A stretch of 64,000 bases of DNA from contig NZ_CP012418.1 of the NCBI RefSeq assembly GCF_001708405.1, positions 744,001 through 808,000 of the forward strand, given 5' to 3'. The stretch is from Kangiella sediminilitoris. GTDB lineage: Bacteria > Pseudomonadota > Gammaproteobacteria > Enterobacterales > Kangiellaceae. Every line of letters starts with the position of its first letter. Position 1 is the stretch's first letter. The notes under the pieces are model-generated. The model was not told the origin of the DNA. It worked only from the letters and a program-made list of their open reading frames with translations, and searched no databases. This document shows, one piece after another, positions 25,217-34,109 of the stretch. The position numbers and the translations under genes are program-made.

Positions 25217-27096
25217 ACTCAGGTGTTGTTGGTGTTTCACTCCTACTCACCTCATTATTCGTCAATGCTGAAGTCTTAACCTATACCGAAAATACAAACT
25301 CTAGTAATGAGTTAGCCATTGGATATCCGGTACCAGAACCAATAGATTCTCTAACCGCGGTAAACGGCTTCCGATCTTATAATAGCCTTCATAACCAGCA
25401 CCAGGCTCTGGCCATAAACAACGAGGAAGTTAGAAGCAGTATTATCGGTCAGACCCACTATAACCGTGATATTTATGTTTATCGATTTGGAGATGTCGAT
25501 AACCAGACCGTTGATGGTCAGGCTGAACCAGCCTTTTTAATTAATGGCGGGATTCATGCGCGAGAATGGCAGAGTCCAGAAGTGGTAACTGAGCTGATGG
25601 AGCAAATGGTCGAAGGTAAAAATGATCAAGCCATGGTGCAATATCTACTGGAAAATACTAATACAGTAATAGTCCCAGTTTTAAACATTGATGGTTTCTT
25701 ACAGACTCAGCGTTACCCTAATCAGGTAACCCAAACACCGGGAACCAGTTCCAGTTCAGAGCCTTTACAGAAGTTTGCTCAGCCCAGAGATGGAAGAATG
25801 AGGCGTAAGAATATGCCCGCTGTGGATGAGGTGTTATCAACAGAGTCAGATCGCCTTGATGGGGTTGATCTCAATAGAAATAGCGAGGTGTTTTTTGGTG
25901 TGCAACCTGACAATAGTACACCAACCAGCTTAATTTATGGTGGAGCCTCAGCTTTTTCTGAACCAGAAACTCAGGCGTTATTAGAAGCTGCTGAATTAGG
26001 CCCAAGAAATAGACTTCGCTTTTATCAGGATACCCATTCGTTCTCAAGGGTTTTATTTGTACCGCAACCTGAAAATGCGCGTCGCAATGCAATTACTAAT
26101 AGCCTGGCTAATAAATTTCAGGATGCCACCCGAGTGCAAGGTTCGGATTATTTTCCAGTCATAGATGCTGTAGGGAGCGGTATACCAACAACAGCAGATT
26201 ATTTTGCATTTACTGATTTAGTTCCAGCGTGGACACTGGAGATTGAACCTCCTCTGGGATTTACTAATGTTCCAGATGGTGGCGCTTTTTATGGTGGTAC
26301 CGGTGCGAGCCATTCAGGTTTTATTTTACCGTCCGGTGAAATAGAAAGAGTAAGAGATGAGCTGGCAGTAGCTCAGTTTCTAATGCTTTATCATCAAGCG
26401 GGACCAGCATATGTTACTAATGTGAAAGTGACAGATACTAATGGCTCCGAAGTTTACGCAGCCTCGTGGCAATCATCGACGGGAAATCGCAATTTATCAG
26501 TCACGACCGATACAACATTAACCGCTGGGCAGGAATACAATCTTTTTGTTAGTTTCAGCAAGCCGATGAGAGTAAGGAATGCTTCTGGTAATATTGCTCA
26601 GTATCCAGGACAGTCTGTGAGTTTAGTACCCTCTATTACTTTAACCGGAAATGGGGGGAGCGGTAACTTTACTCGTACTATAGCAGTTAGTAGCACTGAT
26701 TGGCTGGATCAGGAAACCGATGGTTTTAGCTTTATGCGGTACAAAGATGATTCCTTTAAAACAACTTTCACCATTCCGTCAGACATACCGGTCAGTTCAA
26801 ATAATGGAACAACGAATATCAGCATTAGCATTGATGTACAGGATTTCGCCGGCTTGTCTCTGGATGCTAACCCATCCACTCCGGTAGACTGGAATAATGG
26901 TGCCTGGACTGGCTATGAGAACGGTAGTGGGCAGCTGGGCGATACAGGTGGCGATGATAGCAGCTACCAAATCAAAGTATCAAATCAGGGTCTGACTCTT
27001 TCTGCGCCCCAGTCCAGTGGTGGCGGTGGTAGTCTTGGATGGCTGCTGCTATTGATACTTTCAGCTGCGACGTTAAATAGATGTTTTCGTCGTTAA
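25204..27096 (+). CDS. Secreted M14 zinc carboxypeptidase with GlyGly-CTERM tail
   Basis: A 630-residue exopeptidase expected at the cell surface. Signal peptide about 1-22; M14 catalytic domain about 60-400 with the zinc motif HxxE in GGIHAREWQ (H118, E121), the third ligand in QDTHSFSR, and the catalytic Glu in TLEIEPP. A beta-rich domain of about 200 residues follows. The extreme C-terminus, SSGGGGSLGWLLLLIL then CFRR, is the Gly-rich/hydrophobic/basic pattern of GlyGly-CTERM sorting, processed by rhombosortase in other genera. No rhombosortase gene is in this window. It overlaps the preceding repeat-protein gene by 13 bases. Confidence 0.92.
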   Translation: MVKINSGVVGVSLLLTSLFVNAEVLTYTENTNSSNELAIGYPVPEPIDSLTAVNGFRSYNSLHNQHQALAINNEEVRSSIIGQTHYNRDIYVYRFGDVDNQTVDGQAEPAFLINGGIHAREWQSPEVVTELMEQMVEGKNDQAMVQYLLENTNTVIVPVLNIDGFLQTQRYPNQVTQTPGTSSSSEPLQKFAQPRDGRMRRKNMPAVDEVLSTESDRLDGVDLNRNSEVFFGVQPDNSTPTSLIYGGASAFSEPETQALLEAAELGPRNRLRFYQDTHSFSRVLFVPQPENARRNAITNSLANKFQDATRVQGSDYFPVIDAVGSGIPTTADYFAFTDLVPAWTLEIEPPLGFTNVPDGGAFYGGTGASHSGFILPSGEIERVRDELAVAQFLMLYHQAGPAYVTNVKVTDTNGSEVYAASWQSSTGNRNLSVTTDTTLTAGQEYNLFVSFSKPMRVRNASGNIAQYPGQSVSLVPSITLTGNGGSGNFTRTIAVSSTDWLDQETDGFSFMRYKDDSFKTTFTIPSDIPVSSNNGTTNISISIDVQDFAGLSLDANPSTPVDWNNGAWTGYENGSGQLGDTGGDDSSYQIKVSNQGLTLSAPQSSGGGGSLGWLLLLILSAATLNRCFRR

Positions 27097-27105
27097 AGTT
27101 TGAGC

Positions 27106-27135
27106 AGTGATGTTTGAATGCACTCAAACATCACT
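27106..27135. terminator. Hairpin between convergent M14 and EamA genes
   Basis: A 12-bp perfect stem AGTGATGTTTGA/TCAAACATCACT with loop ATGCAC lies in the 44-base gap of two convergent genes. It can serve both, though T-runs are short. Confidence 0.7.
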
Positions 27136-27140
27136 CACAT

Positions 27141-28052
27141 TTATTGAACTGTGGGTTTCGTTTTCCGTAAGTCTTTTCGGTTAATGACAAACGTATTGCC
27201 CGCGGCAATAAAGAGAATTCCTAAAGCCACCGACCAGGTCCACTCAAAATCTTCGAATAAGGTTGAAATAATCAAAGCTACCGCGGGGAAAAGCACTACC
27301 GCATAGGACGCCTTATGAACACCTATTCTCCGCAGTAAAGTCAGGTAGCAGCCAAAAGCAAATACTGAGCCAAACAACGAAAGATAGACCAGGCTGATGT
27401 TATAGGATAGAGATAGGTTATAGGTAATGGGTTTACCTTGTATCAGGCCGATAATTAAACTGACGATAGCTCCATAGGCCATACCGTAAGCATTCATCTG
27501 AATCACCGGCAAATCATATTTCTGTGTTTGAACAGAGACCAGGTTGCCTACAGAAGCCATCAATACCGCCATAATTGCTAACACCAATCCGTATACTGCC
27601 GTGTTTTCTAAATTGAAGTGGCTCAGTTCGTCCCAAAATATTAAAACCATGCCGACAAGACCTAGTAAGGAACCAATCGCGACTCTTAGAGTGATAGGTG
27701 TTTTAAAGAAAATTCTGGAGTTAATGATATTGACGATAAGCACGGCTGAAAAAATGACAGAGGCCATTGCAGAACTCAGGTATTCCTGTGCGTCATAAAT
27801 AAGGATGTAGTTCATGCTGAACATACAGCTACCGAGTAAGATCAGCCATAAGTGTTGAATGAGGCTGAATTTTAATGACAACTTTTTGAATAGACAGTAA
27901 AGCCAAAGCAGAATTGCGGCCAGTGCAAAGCGGTAGAAGGAAGAGTATTCATGGGCAACGCCTTCAAGCTGATACTCGATGGCAAACCAGGTGCTACCCC
28001 AGATCAAAACACATAAAAAATAGAGTACCGACGTCGACATTAAGAACTGCAT
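27141..28052 (-). CDS. EamA/DMT family transporter
   Basis: A 303-residue inner-membrane protein with ten hydrophobic helices in two EamA halves. The N-terminal LIWGSTWFAIEYQLEG is typical of the drug/metabolite transporter family, which exports amino acids, metabolites or drugs; the substrate cannot be read. GGAGATACC lies before the ATG at 28052. It is transcribed divergently from yhiN, with an 83-base shared promoter gap, and converges on the M14 gene. Confidence 0.88.
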   Translation of the reverse strand: MQFLMSTSVLYFLCVLIWGSTWFAIEYQLEGVAHEYSSFYRFALAAILLWLYCLFKKLSLKFSLIQHLWLILLGSCMFSMNYILIYDAQEYLSSAMASVIFSAVLIVNIINSRIFFKTPITLRVAIGSLLGLVGMVLIFWDELSHFNLENTAVYGLVLAIMAVLMASVGNLVSVQTQKYDLPVIQMNAYGMAYGAIVSLIIGLIQGKPITYNLSLSYNISLVYLSLFGSVFAFGCYLTLLRRIGVHKASYAVVLFPAVALIISTLFEDFEWTWSVALGILFIAAGNTFVINRKDLRKTKPTVQ

Positions 28053-28135
28053 GGTATCTCCAAAGAGTTAGAATGGGCAGATGATGCCATAGATGATAAA
28101 ATTCTGCTCGAATTATTTGTCGACAAGTAGCAAAC

Positions 28136-29323
28136 ATGCAAAAAGTAGATGTGATCATCATAGGCGCTGGTGCCGCGGGGTTAATGTGTGCGATTAGCGC
28201 GGGAAGCCGAGGCCGCTCGGTTGTGGTGATGGATCATGCCAATAAAGTCGGCAAGAAAATCCTGATGTCGGGTGGTGGGCGCTGTAATTTTACTAATTAT
28301 TACGCTGAGCCTGCGAACTACCTCTCTAAAAATGAACACTTCTGTAAGTCAGCCATGAGTCGTTATACCCAGTGGGACTTCATTGGAATGGTTGAAAAAC
28401 ATGGTATTCCATATCACGAAAAGAAGCTGGGGCAGCTGTTTTGCGATAATAAAGCCAAAGACATTGTGAATATGCTATTGGAAGAATGTTCTGAGGTTGA
28501 TGCCGATGTCCGGACGCATTGTTCCGTTGAGCAGATTAAGAAACAGGATGAGGGTTTTCTGTTAATTACTAGCCAGGGAAAATGGCAGTGTCAGTCACTC
28601 GTTATCGCAACAGGGGGGCTGTCGATACCTACTATGGGAGCCACAGGATTTGGTTATGATATTGCTCGACAGTTTGGACTGAAGGTTCTGGACACAACAG
28701 CAGGGCTAGTTCCTTTCACATTAACACCCCATTTACTGGAACAGTTCGAAGGACTTTCTGGTACTTCCGCTGACTCGATAGTTTCATGTAATGGTCAGTC
28801 ATTTAGAGAAAATATCTTATGGACTCACCGCGGCTTAAGTGGGCCGGCGATTCTCCAGATATCCTCATACTGGAGACCGGGGGATTCGGTTGGGATTAAT
28901 CTATTTCCCGATATCGACTTATTGGAGCATCTGAAAGAAAGGCAGCAATCTAATCCAAAAAGTCACCTTAATGGCGTTTTATCAGAGACACTGACTAAAA
29001 AACTGGCGGATAGACTTTGTGAGTTGTGGTTCGTTGATTTCTATAAGAAACCACTAGCTGAGCTTTCCAATGAGCAAATGGCAGCTGTTGCGGAGCAATG
29101 TCAAAGCTGGCAGTTAAAGCCTACCGGGACAGAAGGTTACCGTACTGCAGAGGTTACCCTTGGTGGGATTGATACAGATGAAGTTTCCTCCAAAACCTTT
29201 GAAGCAAAAAAAGTACAGGATCTGTATTTTATAGGTGAGGTATTGGATGTTACGGGACACCTTGGAGGATATAACTTCCAATGGGCCTGGGCCAGTGGCC
29301 ATGCCTGTGGCCAATACGTATAA
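28136..29323 (+). CDS. yhiN: FAD-dependent oxidoreductase, YhiN/HI0933 family
   Basis: A 395-residue flavoprotein. The N-terminal Rossmann motif IIGAGAAGLM binds FAD. KKILMSGGGRCNFTN and the late GEVLDVTGHLGGYNFQWAWASG block define the HI0933/YhiN family. The reaction is unknown; some members are named aminoacetone oxidase without firm proof. No membrane helix or signal is present. It is monocistronic with a strong terminator directly after the stop. Confidence 0.9.
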   Translation: MQKVDVIIIGAGAAGLMCAISAGSRGRSVVVMDHANKVGKKILMSGGGRCNFTNYYAEPANYLSKNEHFCKSAMSRYTQWDFIGMVEKHGIPYHEKKLGQLFCDNKAKDIVNMLLEECSEVDADVRTHCSVEQIKKQDEGFLLITSQGKWQCQSLVIATGGLSIPTMGATGFGYDIARQFGLKVLDTTAGLVPFTLTPHLLEQFEGLSGTSADSIVSCNGQSFRENILWTHRGLSGPAILQISSYWRPGDSVGINLFPDIDLLEHLKERQQSNPKSHLNGVLSETLTKKLADRLCELWFVDFYKKPLAELSNEQMAAVAEQCQSWQLKPTGTEGYRTAEVTLGGIDTDEVSSKTFEAKKVQDLYFIGEVLDVTGHLGGYNFQWAWASGHACGQYV

Positions 29324-29349
29324 AAAAAGAGCTCGAATGAGCTCTTTTT
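29324..29349. terminator. Bidirectional terminator after yhiN
   Basis: AAAAAGAGCTC, loop GAAT, GAGCTCTTTTT. It also suits the convergent M16 gene. Confidence 0.92.
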
Positions 29350-29370
29350 CGTTTTAAGTTTTTGTATCTA

Positions 29371-32262
29371 TCAGTCTGCTAGTTGTTGAACACAGCTATC
29401 GGTCTTACATAGATGATAGTTTTCCGCCTGATAGCTCTCTTCACTCTTGTGTGCCTGACCAATATTCCAGGCTGCTATAGAAGCACGGTGATCTGATACT
29501 ACATAATGTTGATAAGCCTCAATGACTTTTGACAAAGGCATTGAGCGAACAGCCGCTATCAACTTTTCTTTTGAATCAAAGTCATACTTATCATCATATA
29601 AGTCATTTGAAAGCTGGCTAATTTTATCACCCAGGTTATCAAGACGTTTATCCAGGTTAGATAGCAATCCAGCTATTTGAGCCTGGTACTCTTTTTCTGA
29701 TAACCCTTTTAGGTACTCGGGTTGTTTTTGGATAAATGCATCAAATTTTTCCATTAAAACAGCTGGGTGTGCCTTAGGCGATTGAATCAATAAACCGAGC
29801 CCCGGAGTCTGGTCAAAGTTGTAATTGAACATCTGAACAATATAACCGTATTGCTGCTGAGTTCTTAACGAATCATAAAAACGATGCCTCAGCAGGTGAT
29901 TCATAATTTGGAAAGTGGCCTCTTGTTCAACGTCTTCTGAATCGCCCTGGAATACCCATACCAGACTCGAATCATTATGATTAACAGTGACTTCACGGAT
30001 AAATTCTTCACCCTGATCCAGACCGATAACCTGACTTTCTGGTTTGATACCTCCTGTCAGCCGCTCGCCAAGTTTTTTACTTAAGTTTTGACCAAGGTGT
30101 TGGACAGCTGCTTCAGTAATATTACCTATATAGATAGCGTCGAGCTGAACCTTATCCAGTAAATTCGGTGCTTTGTTTGAGAAGGTTTTGAAGTCAATGG
30201 TCTTAATTATTTCGAGTGCTTTGTCTTCTGAAATTGCTTGCACATTAATTTCATTTCCAATGGCTGAGATAACTTGGCTGATAGGACGCTTAAACTTACT
30301 GTTCTGATAACTTTGGATCATATTAAGCTTAATACGCTCAAAATCATCCTGTTTAAATTGATTGGACAGCATCTCATCCACGACCGTATTTAACAGTTCT
30401 GGGATCTTTGGGCTATAGCCTCCAGTGCTAATTTGAAACCCACGAGTATTCGATGACAGGCTATAACTTAGACCTGCTACTCTAGCTTCATAGGATTCTG
30501 TTGCAAGCTGATCGTTAATGTAATTAACGAAAATATCTCGAATGACTTTTAACTCATCATTGTCATAAAACACCGGTGTATATAGTCTCATTGTGAGCGC
30601 TGACTTGGGTAGTCCGAATTCATTTTCATTTTCAAACCAGATACGGACTCCATTTTGCTCATAGGCCAGCTGTGGTTCTGTGACCTTTACCTGTTTCTCT
30701 ACGATAGACAAGTCTTTAGCCAGGTATGGGTTAGACTCCGGCAGCTGCATTTCATCGTAAACCTCTACATTAGACCAGGCCTTGATTTGTTGCTGTGACA
30801 AAGGCTCCATGGTGTAGGCAACATCGTAACGAGCTTCTTTCGTATCCGAAGTAATGTCTGGAGCTGAAACCACCAGGCGCAGATGTTCAGGTGTTATATG
30901 AGATAAGAACTGTTGTATAAGCTCTGGGTCGAACTGATCATAGACTCGACTGATATCAAGTGCATGCTCTGCTGGATAGTACTGCATATTACCAGCCAGT
31001 GCTCGTGCCAGGTTGGCGGGCTGAGTCTTGCTTTGGTATTCAAACTTAGTGTCAGCGATGAGCTTCATTTCATCAAATATTGACTCCTTCACGCCGTCTT
31101 CTTTAATCAGCTTAAGGTAAGCGAAGAAAGCCTCAACAACTTTATCTGTATTTTCATAGCCATCATTGGTTAGCTCAATATTCACAATAAGTCGTGAAAA
31201 GTCATCTGGGCCATAAACATAATCGTATAGGTTTTTGATGTAGCCTTTGCTCTTTAAATAGTCATACAAAGAGCCTTTGCTACGGTAGGTCAGAAGGCTT
31301 GAAATGTAGTTTAACGGCTTTGCTCTGAAATGCTCGGTTGCTTTAGGTAGAGCGAACCGCAGTTCAAGAAAGCGTTTGTTTTCCAGAGTCTGTACACCTA
31401 TTTTTACACCTTGCTGTGAATCCAGATAAGGTACAGGGCGCTTGGCGTGTTCGGGCTCATATCCATTATTGGGGATATCAGAAAACTTACTCTCCACCCA
31501 TGACATGAGTTTGTCCGTAGGATAGTTACCCACTACTACAAGTGACATGATACCAGCAGAATAATATTTCTTATGGTGGGCTTTGACATCTTCTAGAATC
31601 TTACGACTGTCTGTATTGGATAGAGTGGATAGGTTGCCTACCGAAAACTGTGTCATTGGATGCTCTTGGTTCGCGGTTTGCTTTACGGCTTCATGCAAGC
31701 GTCGAGCATCGTCCTTAACTTTAAGTTTGTACTCAGAGTGAACTGCATTACGTTCTTTTTGAACGTATTTGGGATCAAACAGCGGGTCAATGAAAAAACG
31801 AGAGAAACGATCCAGCGCTGGCTCAAGCTGATTATTGTCTATCTGGAAAAAATAACTGGTATTTTCCATTCCCGTTCCAGCGTTATGGGTTCCACCATGT
31901 TGCGAAATGAACTTGCCATATTCGCCGACCTCTGGATACTTTTTAGTGCCCAGGAAAAGCATGTGTTCCAGATAATGAGACAAACCCTCACGATCCTTTG
32001 GATCTGCCAGATGGCCAATATTAACCACTAGCGATGCAGCAGCCTTATCGGCTTCAGGATCAGAAACAACAATAACTTTCAGCCCATTTTCGAGCGTTTG
32101 ATATTGATATTGGCGCTCATCAAGGTGGCTTTTGTTTACAGTGGTTGCTGCTTGCTGAACATTATCTCCTTTTTGAGCAGTGGTAGCACATGCTGTAAGC
32201 AGTGAGGTCGATATCGCGGCCACTAGAGATACTTTCAAGGTCGTGAGTTTTTTCAATGTCAT
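29371..32262 (-). CDS. M16 family zinc metallopeptidase, insulinase/pitrilysin-like lipoprotein
   Basis: A 963-residue peptidase from the ATG at 32262, which has GGGGAA upstream and gives a lipoprotein signal ending LLTAC (Cys25). A longer frame from 32373 would hide it. The inverted zinc motif HxxEH is at H96-H100 (SHYLEHMLFLG), and the downstream Glu ligand lies in the usual NAVHSEYKLK region. Four M16 half-domains fit the length, as in pitrilysin. Family members degrade short peptides inside a closed chamber. Lipid anchoring suggests it acts at the envelope, unlike soluble periplasmic E. coli pitrilysin. Confidence 0.93.
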   Translation of the reverse strand: MTLKKLTTLKVSLVAAISTSLLTACATTAQKGDNVQQAATTVNKSHLDERQYQYQTLENGLKVIVVSDPEADKAAASLVVNIGHLADPKDREGLSHYLEHMLFLGTKKYPEVGEYGKFISQHGGTHNAGTGMENTSYFFQIDNNQLEPALDRFSRFFIDPLFDPKYVQKERNAVHSEYKLKVKDDARRLHEAVKQTANQEHPMTQFSVGNLSTLSNTDSRKILEDVKAHHKKYYSAGIMSLVVVGNYPTDKLMSWVESKFSDIPNNGYEPEHAKRPVPYLDSQQGVKIGVQTLENKRFLELRFALPKATEHFRAKPLNYISSLLTYRSKGSLYDYLKSKGYIKNLYDYVYGPDDFSRLIVNIELTNDGYENTDKVVEAFFAYLKLIKEDGVKESIFDEMKLIADTKFEYQSKTQPANLARALAGNMQYYPAEHALDISRVYDQFDPELIQQFLSHITPEHLRLVVSAPDITSDTKEARYDVAYTMEPLSQQQIKAWSNVEVYDEMQLPESNPYLAKDLSIVEKQVKVTEPQLAYEQNGVRIWFENENEFGLPKSALTMRLYTPVFYDNDELKVIRDIFVNYINDQLATESYEARVAGLSYSLSSNTRGFQISTGGYSPKIPELLNTVVDEMLSNQFKQDDFERIKLNMIQSYQNSKFKRPISQVISAIGNEINVQAISEDKALEIIKTIDFKTFSNKAPNLLDKVQLDAIYIGNITEAAVQHLGQNLSKKLGERLTGGIKPESQVIGLDQGEEFIREVTVNHNDSSLVWVFQGDSEDVEQEATFQIMNHLLRHRFYDSLRTQQQYGYIVQMFNYNFDQTPGLGLLIQSPKAHPAVLMEKFDAFIQKQPEYLKGLSEKEYQAQIAGLLSNLDKRLDNLGDKISQLSNDLYDDKYDFDSKEKLIAAVRSMPLSKVIEAYQHYVVSDHRASIAAWNIGQAHKSEESYQAENYHLCKTDSCVQQLAD

Positions 32263-32397
32263 GATCAATTCCCCTATTTCAATGACAGCTATTCTAGCGA
32301 TCGGCTGTGTATATCTGTAGTTTGAATTTGTAACAAGATAAAACGTTCTTAGTAGGGGGGATATAAAGCCCACCAGGATGATGGGCTTGGGTTTGGA

Positions 32398-32931
32398 CTA
32401 ATTATCCTCAACAGGAATCATGATATGAGCGTATGGGGTTTCTCCCCACATCACATAAGGCCCCCCCTGGGAAGGGTCATCGGTAATTCCTTTTAGGTAT
32501 TCCTTGGGAACAATAATCATTAAGTGAGGACCAGTTTCAGTATAATCTTCGGCCTCTTTGGGGTTGGGGTGATAGGGTGTCGCATTACTGACTCCGGCCC
32601 CACTATCACCTTGTAACATGTAAGATATACCAACCCTGTCGGTTGAAAAGTCTTCCTTATTGGATAGGGCCTGCATCATATCTTTCCAGACGTCGTCAAC
32701 GCAGACAGGTGCATTATCTCCCGGCATGGTATCGGGCATACAGGTCCAGCCATTACTGCCTTCCACCAATACTTCACCGCCATCAACGATAGTGGCATCA
32801 GCACTCACTGACGGAGGAGCAGCCGATCGGGCTTGTTTAATACGTTCTTCTGGGTTGGCAACGCTAATGTTTAAGCAACACATGAGAATAGAGGGGACAA
32901 CAGCTGCGGTATAACTTGATAGTAGTTTCAT
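32398..32931 (-). CDS. Hypothetical secreted protein
   Basis: A 177-residue protein from the ATG at 32931, chosen because AAGGAGAG lies just upstream and the signal peptide (hydrophobic core, end about ISVA) begins there; an in-frame start at 32991 would add 20 Ser-rich residues. The mature part has two cysteines (WTCMPD and APVCVDD), a GDSGAGV stretch that is not in a protease context, and a C-terminal GPHLMIIVPKEYL...MWGETPYAHIMIPV region. The latter resembles proteins that my memory links only to hypothetical entries. It is a single gene between the two peptidases. Confidence 0.72.
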   Translation of the reverse strand: MKLLSSYTAAVVPSILMCCLNISVANPEERIKQARSAAPPSVSADATIVDGGEVLVEGSNGWTCMPDTMPGDNAPVCVDDVWKDMMQALSNKEDFSTDRVGISYMLQGDSGAGVSNATPYHPNPKEAEDYTETGPHLMIIVPKEYLKGITDDPSQGGPYVMWGETPYAHIMIPVEDN

Positions 32932-33089
32932 AGGACTCTCCTTAGTAGCAATAATTGAGCTAGAAGAATAGTAAGAGTCCTGTCTTGACAAGTTTTCAAC
33001 GATGTTGTCGCTGGCAGGGCTATTCTTTTAGCCCAAAAAAGCCATTATACGATTGTTTTTTGTACAAAACTTGCTCAATTGCTCATTTT

Positions 33090-33989
33090 TTATACCCAGG
33101 CCGAGGGATCTACAGAGTAGTATTTTTGAAGCTGCGCATAAAGTTTGCTATGACGTTTTTTGAGTTCAGCTGGCTTTTCGAAGAAAACCTCGCTGGCGAC
33201 GGCAAAGAACTCAGCTGGATTGGTAGCACCATAGTGATCAATTAGAGTGCGTTCGCCTTTTTGCGCTTGCTGCCTCAAGTCTTCAAATTCAGAAGACAGA
33301 ACCTGAGACCAGGTATCATAATCCTGCTCCTGCGTTAATGGGGGAGCACCATTGGTGACGCCAGACTCGCCATCCAGCTGGTGAGCAAATTCGTGAATCA
33401 CCAAGTTATGACCGTCTTCAAAATCCGCAGCTCCCTGTGCTGAATCCTGCCATGACAGAATCACTTTTCCTCGATTCCATGACTCTCCAAGTAGCACTCG
33501 TGAATCTCGCTGGTGAACGCCAGAACTGTCCTGAGTGGCACGATTGGTAATAAACGCGGCTGGATAGACCGAGATGGTTTTTAGGAAAGGGTAAAAGTCT
33601 GTTGGTCTATTTAATAGTAACAGGCATGCCTGAGCAGCAATTGTGACACGGACTTCTTCAGTAATTTCCTGACCTTGATGGCCTATAAATTCCTTTTCAG
33701 ACAGAAAGATTTTCATCTTATCTTTAAGTTGAAGCTGAAGGTCGGACGGAATCTTGTAGAAGAAGCTTAAATTTTTTCGCAATATCTGTCGCCACTCTTT
33801 CGGAAAAGGCTCGCTGCTGATCAGTTGACGCTTTTTCCGTTTTCTATAATTCGATGTCGCAATCCAAACGATTAACCCAGCACATACAAATAGGAAAATA
33901 TAGAGTGGTAGCATTGCAATCTTTGACTGGAGAGCCTTATCGGTGGGGTTAACAACTAGTATTGGGCTATTAAAATATATTTCAAGCAT
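33090..33989 (-). CDS. M90 family zinc peptidase, MtfA-like
   Basis: A 299-residue protein with an N-terminal membrane helix (about residues 25-44) and a C-terminal M90 domain carrying HEFAH (H199, E200, H203), followed by the AEFFAVASEVFFE helix with the third-ligand Glu typical of MtfA. E. coli MtfA is cytosolic and interacts with the Mlc repressor. This one looks membrane-anchored, so its partner may differ. A start at the internal Met26 is possible and would leave the helix at the very N-terminus. No Mlc gene is nearby. Confidence 0.88.
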   Translation of the reverse strand: MLEIYFNSPILVVNPTDKALQSKIAMLPLYIFLFVCAGLIVWIATSNYRKRKKRQLISSEPFPKEWRQILRKNLSFFYKIPSDLQLQLKDKMKIFLSEKEFIGHQGQEITEEVRVTIAAQACLLLLNRPTDFYPFLKTISVYPAAFITNRATQDSSGVHQRDSRVLLGESWNRGKVILSWQDSAQGAADFEDGHNLVIHEFAHQLDGESGVTNGAPPLTQEQDYDTWSQVLSSEFEDLRQQAQKGERTLIDHYGATNPAEFFAVASEVFFEKPAELKKRHSKLYAQLQKYYSVDPSAWV

Positions 33990-34109
33990 TACAGGTTGTT
34001 ATTAACGGTGAGTCTTTGTTAGTGGTCGGATTTGATTAAAGGGATTTACCTTGAAGATATAGGACTGTTTAGGGTATAAATCTAGTTTGGTTTATTTTGG
34101 GGATAACAA

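Noticed and set aside
31660-32031. 123-codon frame antisense to the M16 peptidase gene
   Set aside because: No start signal and not protein-like; the M16 frame is certain.
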